Source of the DNA: Thermaurantimonas sp046299575
GTDB taxonomy: Bacteria > Bacteroidota > Bacteroidia > Flavobacteriales > Schleiferiaceae
DNA length: 64,000 nucleotides
Direction of reading: 5' to 3'
Assembly (NCBI RefSeq): GCF_046299575.1
Contig: NZ_JBKBHX010000006.1
Location: 124,001-188,000, forward strand
Shown: in pieces, positions 15,670 to 24,623 of the stretch
Numbering within the stretch: the stretch's first letter is position 1
Layout: each line of letters starts with the position of its first letter
Made by a program: the position numbers and the translations under genes
The notes under the pieces: model-generated
What the model was told of the DNA's origin: nothing
What the model saw: only the letters and a program-made list of their open reading frames with translations
The model's database searches: none

Positions 15670-18416
15670 TTATTCAGATGATATTTATTTTTTCTTCTTT
15701 GAAAAGCAATTTTCCCACCCTCAAGGATATTACAAACCGCAGTATTTATTACAGGATTTTCTAATGAACCGCTGTCATAAGATAGTTTTTCTTCGTTGTT
15801 TGTTGCAACAATGACCTGTTCAGCGTCTGCATTTACTACAAGGTTTGCATTATGAGTTACAATTATAACTTGCCTGTATTTCTTTATTTCTTTGAAAATA
15901 TCAGTAAGGTCATTAAAGATAAAATCGTTATCAAGATCATCTTCGGGTTGGTCGAAAATAATAGGTTGAGAAAAAATATTTGTAGCTAATTTTAAGCACA
16001 AATAAATAGTTCCTCTCTGACCTACTGAGATTTTATTCAAAGGTTTTCCTTTATAAGTGATTTTGGGCTGAACATATAAATATTTAGAACGGGATTGAAG
16101 ATCATAAAATATTTTTTCAAACTCATATCTGTTAGAACGTAAATAATTTTCAATTTTTTGAAAAGATGTATCAATGTTTCTCAGAAAATCAAGGTAATTC
16201 TCTAAATCGATAATTCCAACTAATCCTTTCAGTTCTTCATAACTGTTTTTTCCTTTGAAAATTCTGCCGTCTAACTGTTCTTTTACGAGGTCGTAAAATG
16301 CATTTATATCAAAAACTATTTCTCCCTCAATCTTGATTTCTCTGTTGTTAATAATTTTTTTCATTAATTCCTTTTGCTGCTCATTCCAACCCTCTTTTCC
16401 TTGTAGAAGCCTACTCCAGCTTTGATCAATTGTAGATTTATGACGTAATAATTCCGAATAAATTAAATCAGCTATTTTCTTTTTATTGTTAAGAGCTGAT
16501 TTTCGTTGGTTTTCTTTCTCTTCTATTTCTTTCTTTCGTCTTTCGTAAGATGAAATGGTGTGTCTGAACCGTTCTACATTTGAAAGCAGGGAGGCTATAT
16601 CCCCTTTATAGTCCTTAAAATCGTTTTTAATTTTTGCATTTTCTTCTTGAGCTTCTTTTATTGTATCGTCAATATTTTTAATAGCAGCATCAATACCATC
16701 AATTTGTGGTTTAAAATCTAATAAGGGAATACCCTTGTTTAGTTTAGTAATTTGTTCGTTTGTTTTTTGTAGAAATTCAGTTAGAGATGTTTTGAGTTGC
16801 TCTAAACTGAGTTTTTCGCTTTCACAGTCTTGCAGTTTTTCAATGTTTGCTGTATACTTTTGTAGTTTTTCTTTATTTTCCTCTGTTGTAATCCTATCTA
16901 ATAAATTACGATTTTTATCTATTTCCTGCTGAATATAAGATTTCTGGTTTATAGGATTATTATTTTCATCCCGCTTGTTAAACCATTCCAGAATAGTATT
17001 AAATTCGGATCTATAATTCTGGATAGTTTCATCAATTTTCTGGTCAAATGAAAGCGTTTCAAGTTCCAAAATCTTCTTAATTTCCTCTCCCAATCCTTTT
17101 GCATCTTTTACCTTCTCTTTCACTTCACTTTGGGATATAAAAAGAAAGGGTAAATCGTACTGAGTATCCAATGGAAAAGTCTCATCCGTGCTATTAAGTG
17201 ATTTTTTCCATTTTACTTTAAAATCTGATGATAGATTAAATTCAGATTTTTCAAAAGGAACATTGTATTGTTTAAACCCGTTTGCAAAATAGTTTATCAA
17301 AACACTTTTACCGGCTCCTCGTCCTCCAATAATTGTTACTAAGTTCTGATTTAATGGGATTCTGTTTTTCTCAAATTGTAATTGCTCATTCTCGAATACA
17401 TTTACAGGATTTTCAATTTCAATTTCTGTAAAGGCAGATTTTTCAAAGTCATATGCTGGGTTAGTATTCTGTATTTTTACCCTTTCTTCCGGCTCATAAA
17501 TGATTTGCTTTAGCCCTTCGAAAGTAAGATCTGATTTTATCCAAACTTTTCTATCTTGATTCTTTGTAAATAACTCATCAAATGTATGCGCATCACTTCC
17601 TCCAATACATGCTTTTAAACTTTTAAATTCATTAATGAAGTCTTCCGAAGAAGGATGTTTTTTGCCTAAAGCCCATTGTATAGTATTGGGGTTTGTAGCA
17701 ATTAAAATGTCAGATTTCTGAATAAGTAATTTTCTTGCCTGATGATCCTGACCATTCCACGAAACATTGCTTAAATCTTCATCAGAGGGCAAGGCAATTA
17801 GATATTTGCCTTCAAAGATGTTGCGTTTATTTGCAAGAATTTCACATATCTGTTTGTCATCAACAACTGCATTCATCATTCCAATATACAAAGGTGATTT
17901 ACCTTTGAATTGTGTGTGTTGCTCAATTAATTTTTCACCTAATTTTTCTAGATTATTTTTTTTCAATTTTCGCTTTTCATCTTCACTCTGTGGGGCGGCC
18001 TCATAAATAAAATCAATTTCATGCAGGAAATTTTCCTCAATATCAGTAAAAGAAATATCGTCAGATAGTAAGACATGAAAGTTTATTCTATTGGAACCCA
18101 CCAGTTTGTTAAGTCGAAATTCTATGTTCGGCAAGACGTAAATTGATTTGATCTTCTCAATTTCTTCTGAGTTAAAAAGCTCTTTTAATTTATCTTCTTT
18201 TTCAAAATACTCAGTCTTTATCTTCTTATAACCGTCAATTGTGAAATAGTCGGTTATTCCGATAGCTGAAACATTGTTTGCAATGGCTCTTTTAAATAAT
18301 TCTTTTACATAAGTATCCCAATCGTTTCCAAAGCCATTATATAAATGAGAATATGGGGTGTGAATATGCAAATCCCATAATCTCCATTCTGAACCTCTTT
18401 TAAAATTTTCTTTCAT
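15666..18416 (-). CDS. PHP-domain / SMC-like ATPase protein (TrlF type)
   Basis: The 916-aa protein begins with a PHP phosphoesterase domain (DLHIHTPYSH at 15-24 and GGSDAHTFDELF near 272, the metal-binding His/Asp clusters). It continues with an ABC/SMC-type ATPase: Walker A GGRGAGKSVLIN near 365, a long coiled coil at about 430-700, then the signature SVGQRGTIYL and Walker B IIFDQPEDDLDND near 820. This order matches the family I know as TrlF-type AAA-like ATPases. A nuclease or nucleotide-hydrolysing function controlled by ATP is likely. Its place between hsdS and hsdR, overlapping hsdR by 4 bp, indicates an accessory defence role in the restriction operon. Confidence 0.8.
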   Translation of the reverse strand: MKENFKRGSEWRLWDLHIHTPYSHLYNGFGNDWDTYVKELFKRAIANNVSAIGITDYFTIDGYKKIKTEYFEKEDKLKELFNSEEIEKIKSIYVLPNIEFRLNKLVGSNRINFHVLLSDDISFTDIEENFLHEIDFIYEAAPQSEDEKRKLKKNNLEKLGEKLIEQHTQFKGKSPLYIGMMNAVVDDKQICEILANKRNIFEGKYLIALPSDEDLSNVSWNGQDHQARKLLIQKSDILIATNPNTIQWALGKKHPSSEDFINEFKSLKACIGGSDAHTFDELFTKNQDRKVWIKSDLTFEGLKQIIYEPEERVKIQNTNPAYDFEKSAFTEIEIENPVNVFENEQLQFEKNRIPLNQNLVTIIGGRGAGKSVLINYFANGFKQYNVPFEKSEFNLSSDFKVKWKKSLNSTDETFPLDTQYDLPFLFISQSEVKEKVKDAKGLGEEIKKILELETLSFDQKIDETIQNYRSEFNTILEWFNKRDENNNPINQKSYIQQEIDKNRNLLDRITTEENKEKLQKYTANIEKLQDCESEKLSLEQLKTSLTEFLQKTNEQITKLNKGIPLLDFKPQIDGIDAAIKNIDDTIKEAQEENAKIKNDFKDYKGDIASLLSNVERFRHTISSYERRKKEIEEKENQRKSALNNKKKIADLIYSELLRHKSTIDQSWSRLLQGKEGWNEQQKELMKKIINNREIKIEGEIVFDINAFYDLVKEQLDGRIFKGKNSYEELKGLVGIIDLENYLDFLRNIDTSFQKIENYLRSNRYEFEKIFYDLQSRSKYLYVQPKITYKGKPLNKISVGQRGTIYLCLKLATNIFSQPIIFDQPEDDLDNDFIFNDLTDIFKEIKKYRQVIIVTHNANLVVNADAEQVIVATNNEEKLSYDSGSLENPVINTAVCNILEGGKIAFQRRKNKYHLNK

Positions 18417-18431
18417 ATTGCCTTTCTGATT

Positions 18432-19532
18432 TTAACTCTTCACTCTTATTTCCCCGCTCATCAGCTTCGGCAGCAGCGTATCCCGCAACTGCGTAAGCGT
18501 GCGAATTTGCTGGGTGTTGGATTTGATTTTTTGGAAAAGGGGTTCAATTTCTTTATCAAAGTGCTTTATCTTTTCCTTTGGGGGAATAAGAAAATCCAGT
18601 GTTCTGAATGCTGCCTTTGAAATCTCTTGAAATACAGAACCGTTTCCTGCATTTTCTATCATTTCCATATTAGCCTTACACCACAAAAACATAAAATAGT
18701 TTGAAACGATTTTGTCGCATATAATTGCGATATACCCTTGATTGATGGCAACAGGAATTTCAGTTATAGCTAAATATCCAATAGGTGCTCTTGATGAAAG
18801 CAATAAAGTGCCAACAGGCAGAAGTCCAGAACTTATTTGCTTTAAACCTTCTTCTGTGATTTTGCGTGATGTGTCAAAAAGAAATATGGAAGTTGTGTTT
18901 GATAAATCTCTTGGAGAAGTCCAATGAATATTACCATCCCAATATTTCTGTTCTGTTGTGCTCGGTGTTGTTCCGCCTTTCATTGAAACAACATCATCAA
19001 TAGTTCCAACCTCCCAACTCTCATCTGCTTCTTCTATGAACCACTGCCTGAAGAGGGTTTCAGCTAATTGCTCTAAGGTTTTGTTTTGGCGGTGCAGCAG
19101 GTCTATTTTGTCGTCTAAGCTGCTGAGTACTTCGGCTATGGCGGTTTGTATTTTTACATCATCCGTAATTGAAATATCTATTGAATTGAGTAAAGTTTGA
19201 GTTACAAGTGGGTGACTTGAACCCTCAGCATAACTGTTTAAATCTAAATTCCTCAAGAAATAATATAGAAACTTGGCATTGTACCCATTCTTTGGTTTTG
19301 CTGCTAATGCATTATCTGAAACCCAAATAGGTTTATCTTGATAATAAACAGAACCACAATAAGCACCAACTCGCCCAATTATTATTGTTTCCCCATTGTA
19401 ATTTGAACTATCACAATAACCTAAAATCCCGTTTCCACCAAACACGGGTATATCCCCTTTTGTTTTTGGTCTTTCCTTGCCATTTCCAAACTGAACAAAT
19501 TCTGATAGTTTATATTCTTTCCACTCACTCAT
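18432..19532 (-). CDS. hsdS: Type I restriction-modification specificity subunit
   Basis: The 366-aa protein has two target-recognition domains (about 1-150 and 185-340). They are separated by conserved helical spacers (TAIAEVLSSLDDKIDLLHRQNKTLEQLAETLFRQW region) and end in TLLPKLMSGEIRV. It gives the HsdM2S and HsdR2M2S complexes their bipartite target. It lies 15 bp before the PHP/ATPase gene. It is slightly shorter than many HsdS proteins, but both halves are present. No inverted hsdS copy or recombinase is nearby, so phase-variable shuffling is not indicated. Confidence 0.93.
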   Translation of the reverse strand: MSEWKEYKLSEFVQFGNGKERPKTKGDIPVFGGNGILGYCDSSNYNGETIIIGRVGAYCGSVYYQDKPIWVSDNALAAKPKNGYNAKFLYYFLRNLDLNSYAEGSSHPLVTQTLLNSIDISITDDVKIQTAIAEVLSSLDDKIDLLHRQNKTLEQLAETLFRQWFIEEADESWEVGTIDDVVSMKGGTTPSTTEQKYWDGNIHWTSPRDLSNTTSIFLFDTSRKITEEGLKQISSGLLPVGTLLLSSRAPIGYLAITEIPVAINQGYIAIICDKIVSNYFMFLWCKANMEMIENAGNGSVFQEISKAAFRTLDFLIPPKEKIKHFDKEIEPLFQKIKSNTQQIRTLTQLRDTLLPKLMSGEIRVKS

Positions 19533-19593
19533 ATTATTGGTTTATTTTTAAATTGAAATTCGTTTTTCACTTTTCATTTTTCACTTTTCGTTT

Positions 19594-20385
19594 TTACGCT
19601 GCTTGTTTTAATTTAGCAATGTTTTCGGGGGCATGCCTTTCGGTCCAAAGAATAAAATCGGCATTTTTGCTACGCAAAGCGTCTAAGTATTCTTGCTGTA
19701 TTTCTTTTTCTTCGTTATTGATTATAGCCAGTCCTATTACTTGTTTGTTGGTAATTTTTTCTCTTACGCTTTTAATATCCTCCCAGGTAAAAAGAAAATT
19801 GGGTATATTCAGTTTATTTAGAGTATTGAATGCTTTCAAAACAATTTCTTTCTCGCGGTAGGCAATTTGAAAATCGAAAGTAAATTCCAGTCCTGTGCTT
19901 CCTTTAGAAATAAATTGGGGGGTGTAAATAATTTCTTGTTCGTCAAGATAATTGCGTACATCTTCTTTAAAGATAGAAGCAACGGTGTGCTTGGCGAGCA
20001 TATACATATCGTTAATTTCAGAAATGGCGGAAATGAGATTATGTTTTTTCTGAGCGAAGTTATTTTCAGTGGCTTCTACAATTAACTCATCATTTTGTAA
20101 TTGTATGCCATAGGTGAGTAAAATCCGTTCGAGCAAATCTTTTCGTTTAGGCGAACGAGTAATAGCCGCCCCTGTTAGTTCAAGATTTTTGAGCGTAATT
20201 CCATCATCGGACATAAGAATTTTGCCATTGTCTTTTTTGGCGTAAATTTCTAATGTATCATTAAACAAGCCAATGAAAGGCGTGCTGATGACTGCCCAAT
20301 TCGTACCTGTATCGGTTACAATGGTTGTACGTTCTTTCAAAAAATCGTAATATTTATTGATAAGTTCGTTTATCCAATGGTTCAT
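19594..20385 (-). CDS. DUF1828/DUF1829 domain protein
   Basis: A 263-aa soluble protein. The N-terminal part (residues 1-100, ...GTNWAVISTPFIGLFNDTLEIYAKKDNGKILMSDDG...) resembles DUF1828. The C-terminal part (about 160-250, with WEDIKSVREK and VIGLAIINNEE) resembles DUF1829. Both are of unknown function and are often found in mobile or defence-linked loci. The start overlaps the upstream gene stop by 4 bp, so the two proteins are probably made together. It sits between hsdM and hsdS, where a random passenger would split the operon, which argues for a role with the restriction system. Confidence 0.7.
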   Translation of the reverse strand: MNHWINELINKYYDFLKERTTIVTDTGTNWAVISTPFIGLFNDTLEIYAKKDNGKILMSDDGITLKNLELTGAAITRSPKRKDLLERILLTYGIQLQNDELIVEATENNFAQKKHNLISAISEINDMYMLAKHTVASIFKEDVRNYLDEQEIIYTPQFISKGSTGLEFTFDFQIAYREKEIVLKAFNTLNKLNIPNFLFTWEDIKSVREKITNKQVIGLAIINNEEKEIQQEYLDALRSKNADFILWTERHAPENIAKLKQAA

Positions 20386-20909
20386 AGAAGTGAAGGTTGC
20401 AGTATGTTAAAAACAGTTTGCAAATGAATTAATTTGTTGAATGAAAAAAATGCCTGCTCAATATCGTTATTGTTTGAGATAGTTTTCACGGGAAAACTAT
20501 CCTCGGTTAATGGCAAAGCCCAATCTAAGGTAGTTTTATATCCTTCCACATAATAATGAATGTGATGTTCGTGATAATCGAAAAACTTACCTGCAAAAGG
20601 ATGAAAAATTTCAGGAACTTTGGGTGTAATTGTTTCGGGGTTTTTGTGTTGTCCGTTATAGTCTATCCTTATCAGTCCAATTTTAGTGTCATCATCAAGC
20701 AGATATAACGTAAGTTTGAAATGATTTTTCTTGCTTTGGGTTATATCATAGATAAATGTGAAATCGGTATTATCAGGCGAAATAAGCGTATATCTTACCG
20801 TAAATGGAAATGGTTGTTGATGGATTTCAATTTTATCTTCCAATACACCATTCATTTCTACTTTTTTTGGTAATTCTAAAAGATATTGTGCTTGTTGTAT
20901 CGAGAACAT
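20382..20909 (-). CDS. Hypothetical protein coupled to the DUF1828 protein (possibly DUF6978)
   Basis: A 175-aa protein with a beta-rich composition (repeated YxLxSPDNTDFTFIYDI-like strands) and no signal peptide. I think it belongs to DUF6978, but this is from memory and uncertain. It overlaps the DUF1828 gene by 4 bp (ATGA). The pair could act as a toxin-antidote or sensor-effector couple inside the restriction operon, but the sequence alone does not show this. Confidence 0.55.
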   Translation of the reverse strand: MFSIQQAQYLLELPKKVEMNGVLEDKIEIHQQPFPFTVRYTLISPDNTDFTFIYDITQSKKNHFKLTLYLLDDDTKIGLIRIDYNGQHKNPETITPKVPEIFHPFAGKFFDYHEHHIHYYVEGYKTTLDWALPLTEDSFPVKTISNNNDIEQAFFSFNKLIHLQTVFNILQPSLL

Positions 20910-21033
20910 TTTGTTGCAGTATTTTTAGTTGATATGTAACAAATTTTATATCTCAAATGCCTTCGTAGTTATTGATGAGTTTTATGTCGTAATTCATGGT
21001 ATTGAAATTTCGTTGGTTTTAATTGTCTAATGT

Positions 21034-21480
21034 TTAATCAGTGCTGCCTTCGGGATCCTCAGGCAGCATTTGGGGAGTTTTATTATCGCTGCCTTCGAGT
21101 GCCTCAGGCAGCGGCACCTCAGGGTGGCTGAGGTTCTCGAAGCCACCCTGAGTGTTCTCGAAGCCACCCTGAGTGTTCTCGAGCTCACCCTTTTTTAAGT
21201 CACGATAAGCAAGCGCTAATTGCGGAAGTAATTCCGGTGTTCCATTTATCAACGCTTCTTTCTTCTTCCGGCTCCAACCCTGCACTTGCTTTTCGCGATA
21301 AAATGCTTCGTCAATGCGTGCATATTCCTCAAAATATACCAGCTTCACGGGTAATCTTTTCCTGGTATGATTCGCCCCTTCACCCGCCTGATGTTGAGCC
21401 AATCGCAGTTCAAGATTGGTAGTACTGCCGGTATAGTAACTGCCGTCAGCGCATTCTAATATGTACATGTATCCTTTCAT
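21034..21480 (-). CDS. GIY-YIG nuclease-family protein with repeat-derived tail
   Basis: Residues 1-95 form a UPF0213/YhbQ-type GIY-YIG domain: YMYILECADGSYYTGSTTNL, then RLPVKLVYFEEY, EAFYREKQVQGWSRKKKEAL. Family members are normally about 85-100 aa. This one is 148 aa because a tail of about 50 residues is encoded by short repeats: two exact 21-bp units (ENTQGGF twice) and two palindromic units flanking GCTGCCT/AGGCAGC. The gene stands between hsdM and the DUF6978-like gene. Small GIY-YIG genes of this type also travel alone, so it may be a passenger. Confidence 0.85.
   Translation of the reverse strand: MKGYMYILECADGSYYTGSTTNLELRLAQHQAGEGANHTRKRLPVKLVYFEEYARIDEAFYREKQVQGWSRKKKEALINGTPELLPQLALAYRDLKKGELENTQGGFENTQGGFENLSHPEVPLPEALEGSDNKTPQMLPEDPEGSTD
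21043..21180 (-). repeat. Tandem and palindromic repeats in the tail of the GIY-YIG gene
   Basis: Units seen: GCTGCCTTCGGGATCCTCAG... at 21043-21067 and its variant at 21088-21112, both palindromic (GCTGCCT/AGGCAGC). An exact 21-bp tandem, GAAGCCACCCTGAGTGTTCT + C, occupies 21139-21159 and 21160-21180. All keep the reading frame open. Related GGCTTCGAGAACCTCAGCC sequence lies in the intergenic stretch at about 21514-21541. Confidence 0.75.
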
Positions 21481-21572
21481 ACTTTCATCTATGACGGGGG
21501 CTTCGGCTATTCAGGGTGGCTTCGAGAACCTCAGCCACCCTGTGTATTCTAAAAGCAAGCACCCTGAAAAGC

Positions 21573-23186
21573 TCAGCCCTCATGTATGTTTATTTTAGAT
21601 AAATTAGCCATGATTCTATCATTCAATTCTTTCTCTTCCTGCATTTGTTTTTCCAGTTCGGCTTTGAGGGAAGCGAAGCGTTCGGCAAAGTTGAAGTCGT
21701 CTTCTTCTTCCGGTAGCCCCACGTAGCGGCCGGGTGTTAAGGCATAGTTTAGTGCTCTGACTTCCTCAATGGTTGCACTTTTGCAAAAGCCCTGAATGTC
21801 TTGGTAAGCTCCGCCTTCGACAGGCTCAGGCATCGCTTCGGCCGGCTCAGGCATCGCATTCCAACGATGGTAAGTTTGGGCAATTTTTTGTATGTCGGCA
21901 TTGCTAAGTTCACGGGTTCTGCGGTTAATCAAATGACCCATATTGCGGGCATCGATAAAAAGGATTTGCCCTTTTCGGTTTTCACTTTTCTTTTTTCGTA
22001 TAAACCAAAGGCAAGCAGGTATTTGCGTATTCAAAAACAATTTAGTGGGCAGGTTCACAATGCAGTCAATCAAATCGGCATCAACCAGGGCCTTGCGAAT
22101 TTCGAATTCACCGCCCGCATTGCTGGTTAGCGAGCCTTTGGAAAGCACAAAGCCGGCCCTTCCGTTGGGAGCGAGATGATAGAGGAAGTGCTGTATCCAG
22201 GCATAGTTGGCATTGCCTGCCGGAGGAACCCCATACACCCATCGCGGGTCGTTTTTAAGCAATTCGCCACTCCAGTCGCTATCGTTAAAGGGCGGATTGG
22301 CAATGATAAAATCGGCTTTAAGGTCTTTGTGGGCATCGTTTAAAAAACTGCCTTCGTTGTTCCATTTCACATTGCTGCTGTCGATGCCACGTATGGCAAG
22401 GTTCATTTTGCAGAGCCGCCAGGTGGTTTGGTTGCTTTCCTGTCCGTAAATAGAGATACGGTCTGATGGATTAAGCTGTAATTTTCTTCCGTTGTTTTTT
22501 TTGTAATAATCCTGATGGGCTTTAATAAATTTTTCGCTTTGTACAAACATGCCCCCGCTTCCACAGCAAGGGTCAAATACCCTGCCTTCATAAGGTTCGA
22601 GCATTTCTACCAAAAGTTTTACTACACTTTCAGGCGTATAGAACTGACCTCCTTTCTTGCCTTCTGCCAGGGCAAATTGCCCCAGGAAGTATTCGTACAC
22701 TCTGCCCAGAATATCTTTGGCTTGGGCTTCTTTAGTGCCCAGTGTTGCGGTACTAATCAGGTCAATAAGTCCGCCCAGGCTGGTTTTGTCTAATTTTTCC
22801 TGTGCATATACTTTGGGCAAAACGCCTTTCAAAGAGGGGTTGTCTTTTTCTATGGCATCCATGGCATCGTCAATGTCTTTGCCAATGGAGGGCAGTTTTG
22901 CTCTGCCTTGCAGCCACGACCAACGAGCAGAAGGCGGCACATAAAACACTTTCTCGGCGACATATTCATTTTTGTCTTCGGGGTCGGCTCCTTCATAGTC
23001 GCCTTTGCCTTCTTTCAGTTTGTGGTAAAGTTCTTCGAAAGCATCGGAGATGTATTTTAGGAAAATAAGCCCTAAAACCACATGTTTGTATTCGGCTGCA
23101 TCCATGTTTTTACGGAGCTTGTCAGCCGCTTTCCAGAGTTTTTTCTCCAAGGATTCTTCTGCTATTTCTTTTGCTTTTTTGGCCAT
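21573..23186 (-). CDS. hsdM: Type I restriction-modification DNA methyltransferase subunit
   Basis: The 537-aa protein has the N-terminal HsdM helical domain. The SAM-binding motif DPCCGSGGMFVQSEKF lies near residue 208, and the catalytic N6-adenine motif IIANPPFND near 298. It methylates adenine on both strands of the HsdS target, protecting host DNA. It is the first gene of the leftward operon. At residues about 443-457 the peptide AMPEPAEAMPEPVEG is encoded by a 21-bp tandem repeat (21815-21835, 21836-21856), which looks like an in-frame insertion between YHRWN and AYQDIQGF, outside the catalytic core. Confidence 0.95.
   Translation of the reverse strand: MAKKAKEIAEESLEKKLWKAADKLRKNMDAAEYKHVVLGLIFLKYISDAFEELYHKLKEGKGDYEGADPEDKNEYVAEKVFYVPPSARWSWLQGRAKLPSIGKDIDDAMDAIEKDNPSLKGVLPKVYAQEKLDKTSLGGLIDLISTATLGTKEAQAKDILGRVYEYFLGQFALAEGKKGGQFYTPESVVKLLVEMLEPYEGRVFDPCCGSGGMFVQSEKFIKAHQDYYKKNNGRKLQLNPSDRISIYGQESNQTTWRLCKMNLAIRGIDSSNVKWNNEGSFLNDAHKDLKADFIIANPPFNDSDWSGELLKNDPRWVYGVPPAGNANYAWIQHFLYHLAPNGRAGFVLSKGSLTSNAGGEFEIRKALVDADLIDCIVNLPTKLFLNTQIPACLWFIRKKKSENRKGQILFIDARNMGHLINRRTRELSNADIQKIAQTYHRWNAMPEPAEAMPEPVEGGAYQDIQGFCKSATIEEVRALNYALTPGRYVGLPEEEDDFNFAERFASLKAELEKQMQEEKELNDRIMANLSKINIHEG
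21815..21856 (-). repeat. In-frame 21-bp tandem repeat in hsdM
   Basis: CTTCGACAGGCTCAGGCATC+G and CTTCGGCCGGCTCAGGCATC+G are adjacent and differ at two positions. They encode AMPEPVE and AMPEPAE. The CTTCGACAGGCTCAG core resembles common intergenic GC-rich repeats of this phylum and the units in the neighbouring GIY-YIG gene. Confidence 0.7.
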
Positions 23187-23869
23187 TATTGAGATTTTAA
23201 TTGTTTGCTAAATTAGGTTTTGGTTATTTCTTTTCGTAATCAGAGCTTTGGCAGGAAATAGGGCCGGCTATAGTTGAATCTGGTTTTGCTAAGGGACAAA
23301 TTAAATATTCTGATACAGTTCAGCATTGAATTATTCGTGTTTTTCTCTAGGCGTCAGTTGTAAGTCGCTTCACAATAAAAAAAATCGAAGTAAAAAATTA
23401 AAACACAAATAATATGGCAATGCATGTAGGTTTATTCGTTGTCCGTTTTAAATTTGTCCTAAATATTAGTCACCTGTCAGAATGGTTTATTTTTTTCTTA
23501 ATTATAAGTTGTCTGTATGTTGTTGTCAGGTCGTCTTTTACAATTGCTGTCAATGGTTTAAAACGGTATAAAGGTCTGCAATTGTTAGGATTTTTAGCAT
23601 TGAACTTGATTTGAAGCACAAAACTTTTGGCTACCACTGAAATGTAATCGAAGGACGAAACCCCGAATTGCAAATGTGCTTTATTGTACAATTTTTATCA
23701 TTTTCGAGGTCTCTCATTGGTGAAGAATAAGTCGTAAAGTTCATGCAGTTCAGGCTTTATACTGTCAAACAGTTTTTTTAGTTTCTTTAATATTTATAGA
23801 TGCCACTTCAGGAAAAATTCTCTTCAAATGTTTTATCTTCTTTATATAGTCTGGATAATAAAATTTCAC
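23187..23869. other. Gap between hsdM and cyclase relic, small coding debris only
   Basis: No intact gene. A short plus-strand frame near 23240-23325 ending ...GQIKYSDTVQH reads like the 3' tail of a lost gene, but it has no start. The hsdM promoter must lie close to 23190-23240; I could not identify it with confidence. Confidence 0.35.
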
Positions 23870-24326
23870 CTATCTGCCATTAAATTCATTTATTTCAATG
23901 AGTGGCCAGAGATATTCATATGCATTCCACGTTGGAGTTTTTCGAACTTTTCTTATAACACTGTCTTTTGGGATGGCAGGATTCACCCTATTTTGAATGT
24001 AACCTTCTATTGTAAACCATTCTTTCGGTAAAAATCATATGTGCAAGTTGTTTTTCTACAACTAGTCTGGCACCTTTATTTCTTTTTTCAAGTTCAACTG
24101 CTCGAAACAATACATCGCTATTGGGAATCTGCTTGACAAAGTTTTTTAGATCAAATATTGGGTCAATCGTCAACTGTCCATAAACTATCGCACCGCGCAA
24201 TAAAAGGTTATTTTGAAATAAGATAGAATAGAGATATCCTAAGTGTATAAGTGTCGAGCTTAAAATTGTCCCTGTAATAAAAATTTCACCCCCCCAAAAA
24301 TATACATTAAAATCGAGCTTAATCTT
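23870..24326 (-). pseudogene. Relic of a nucleotidyl-cyclase-like gene
   Basis: The frame is open from 24326 to 23988 with no ATG and is preceded by a stop. It encodes ...FNVYFWGGEIFITGTILSS..., then LLLRGAIVYGQLTID and LFRAVELEKRNKGARLVVE. The order 'LLRGAIxxG' then 'AxELEK...AR' is what I know from class III cyclase-like domains (as in Pycsar-type and orphan cyclases). After a frameshift near 24020 the reading continues as EGYIQNRVNPAIPKDSVIRK... to a stop at 23870. Both ends are damaged, so this is a relic next to the restriction island. The family assignment rests on motif resemblance only. Confidence 0.4.
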
Positions 24327-24594
24327 TCAATGCGCTTTTTGTGACCAGAGACGAAAAGAGCTTGGATTTTTACCTGTTATAGGATAATTCAATTCTTTTA
24401 AAATGACATTTATCGATATGAATCTTACCAATTTTTCATAAAAAATTCGTACTCATTAACATCGCTCATAGGGTTGGAAGCTGTTGTGAGTAATCAAGAT
24501 AGTACATGCCCACTTGGCGAAGCCATTCCCTTTTTGCAATTTATCCGTTACACACGAGATAAAATCCCCACCCACATATTCCTTAAAAACACTG

Positions 24595-24602
24595 TATGTT
24601 TG
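24595..24602 (+). promoter_or_regulatory. Candidate -7 box for the S9 peptidase gene
   Basis: TATGTTTG fits TAnnTTTG and lies 21 nt before the ATG at 24624. A clear -33 box was not seen. Confidence 0.35.
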
Positions 24603-24623
24603 AGCATCTAAACGAATTTTTGT

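Noticed and set aside
21043..21180. CRISPR array
   Set aside because: The units are adjacent or irregularly spaced, lack unique spacers, are translated in frame, and no cas gene is present.
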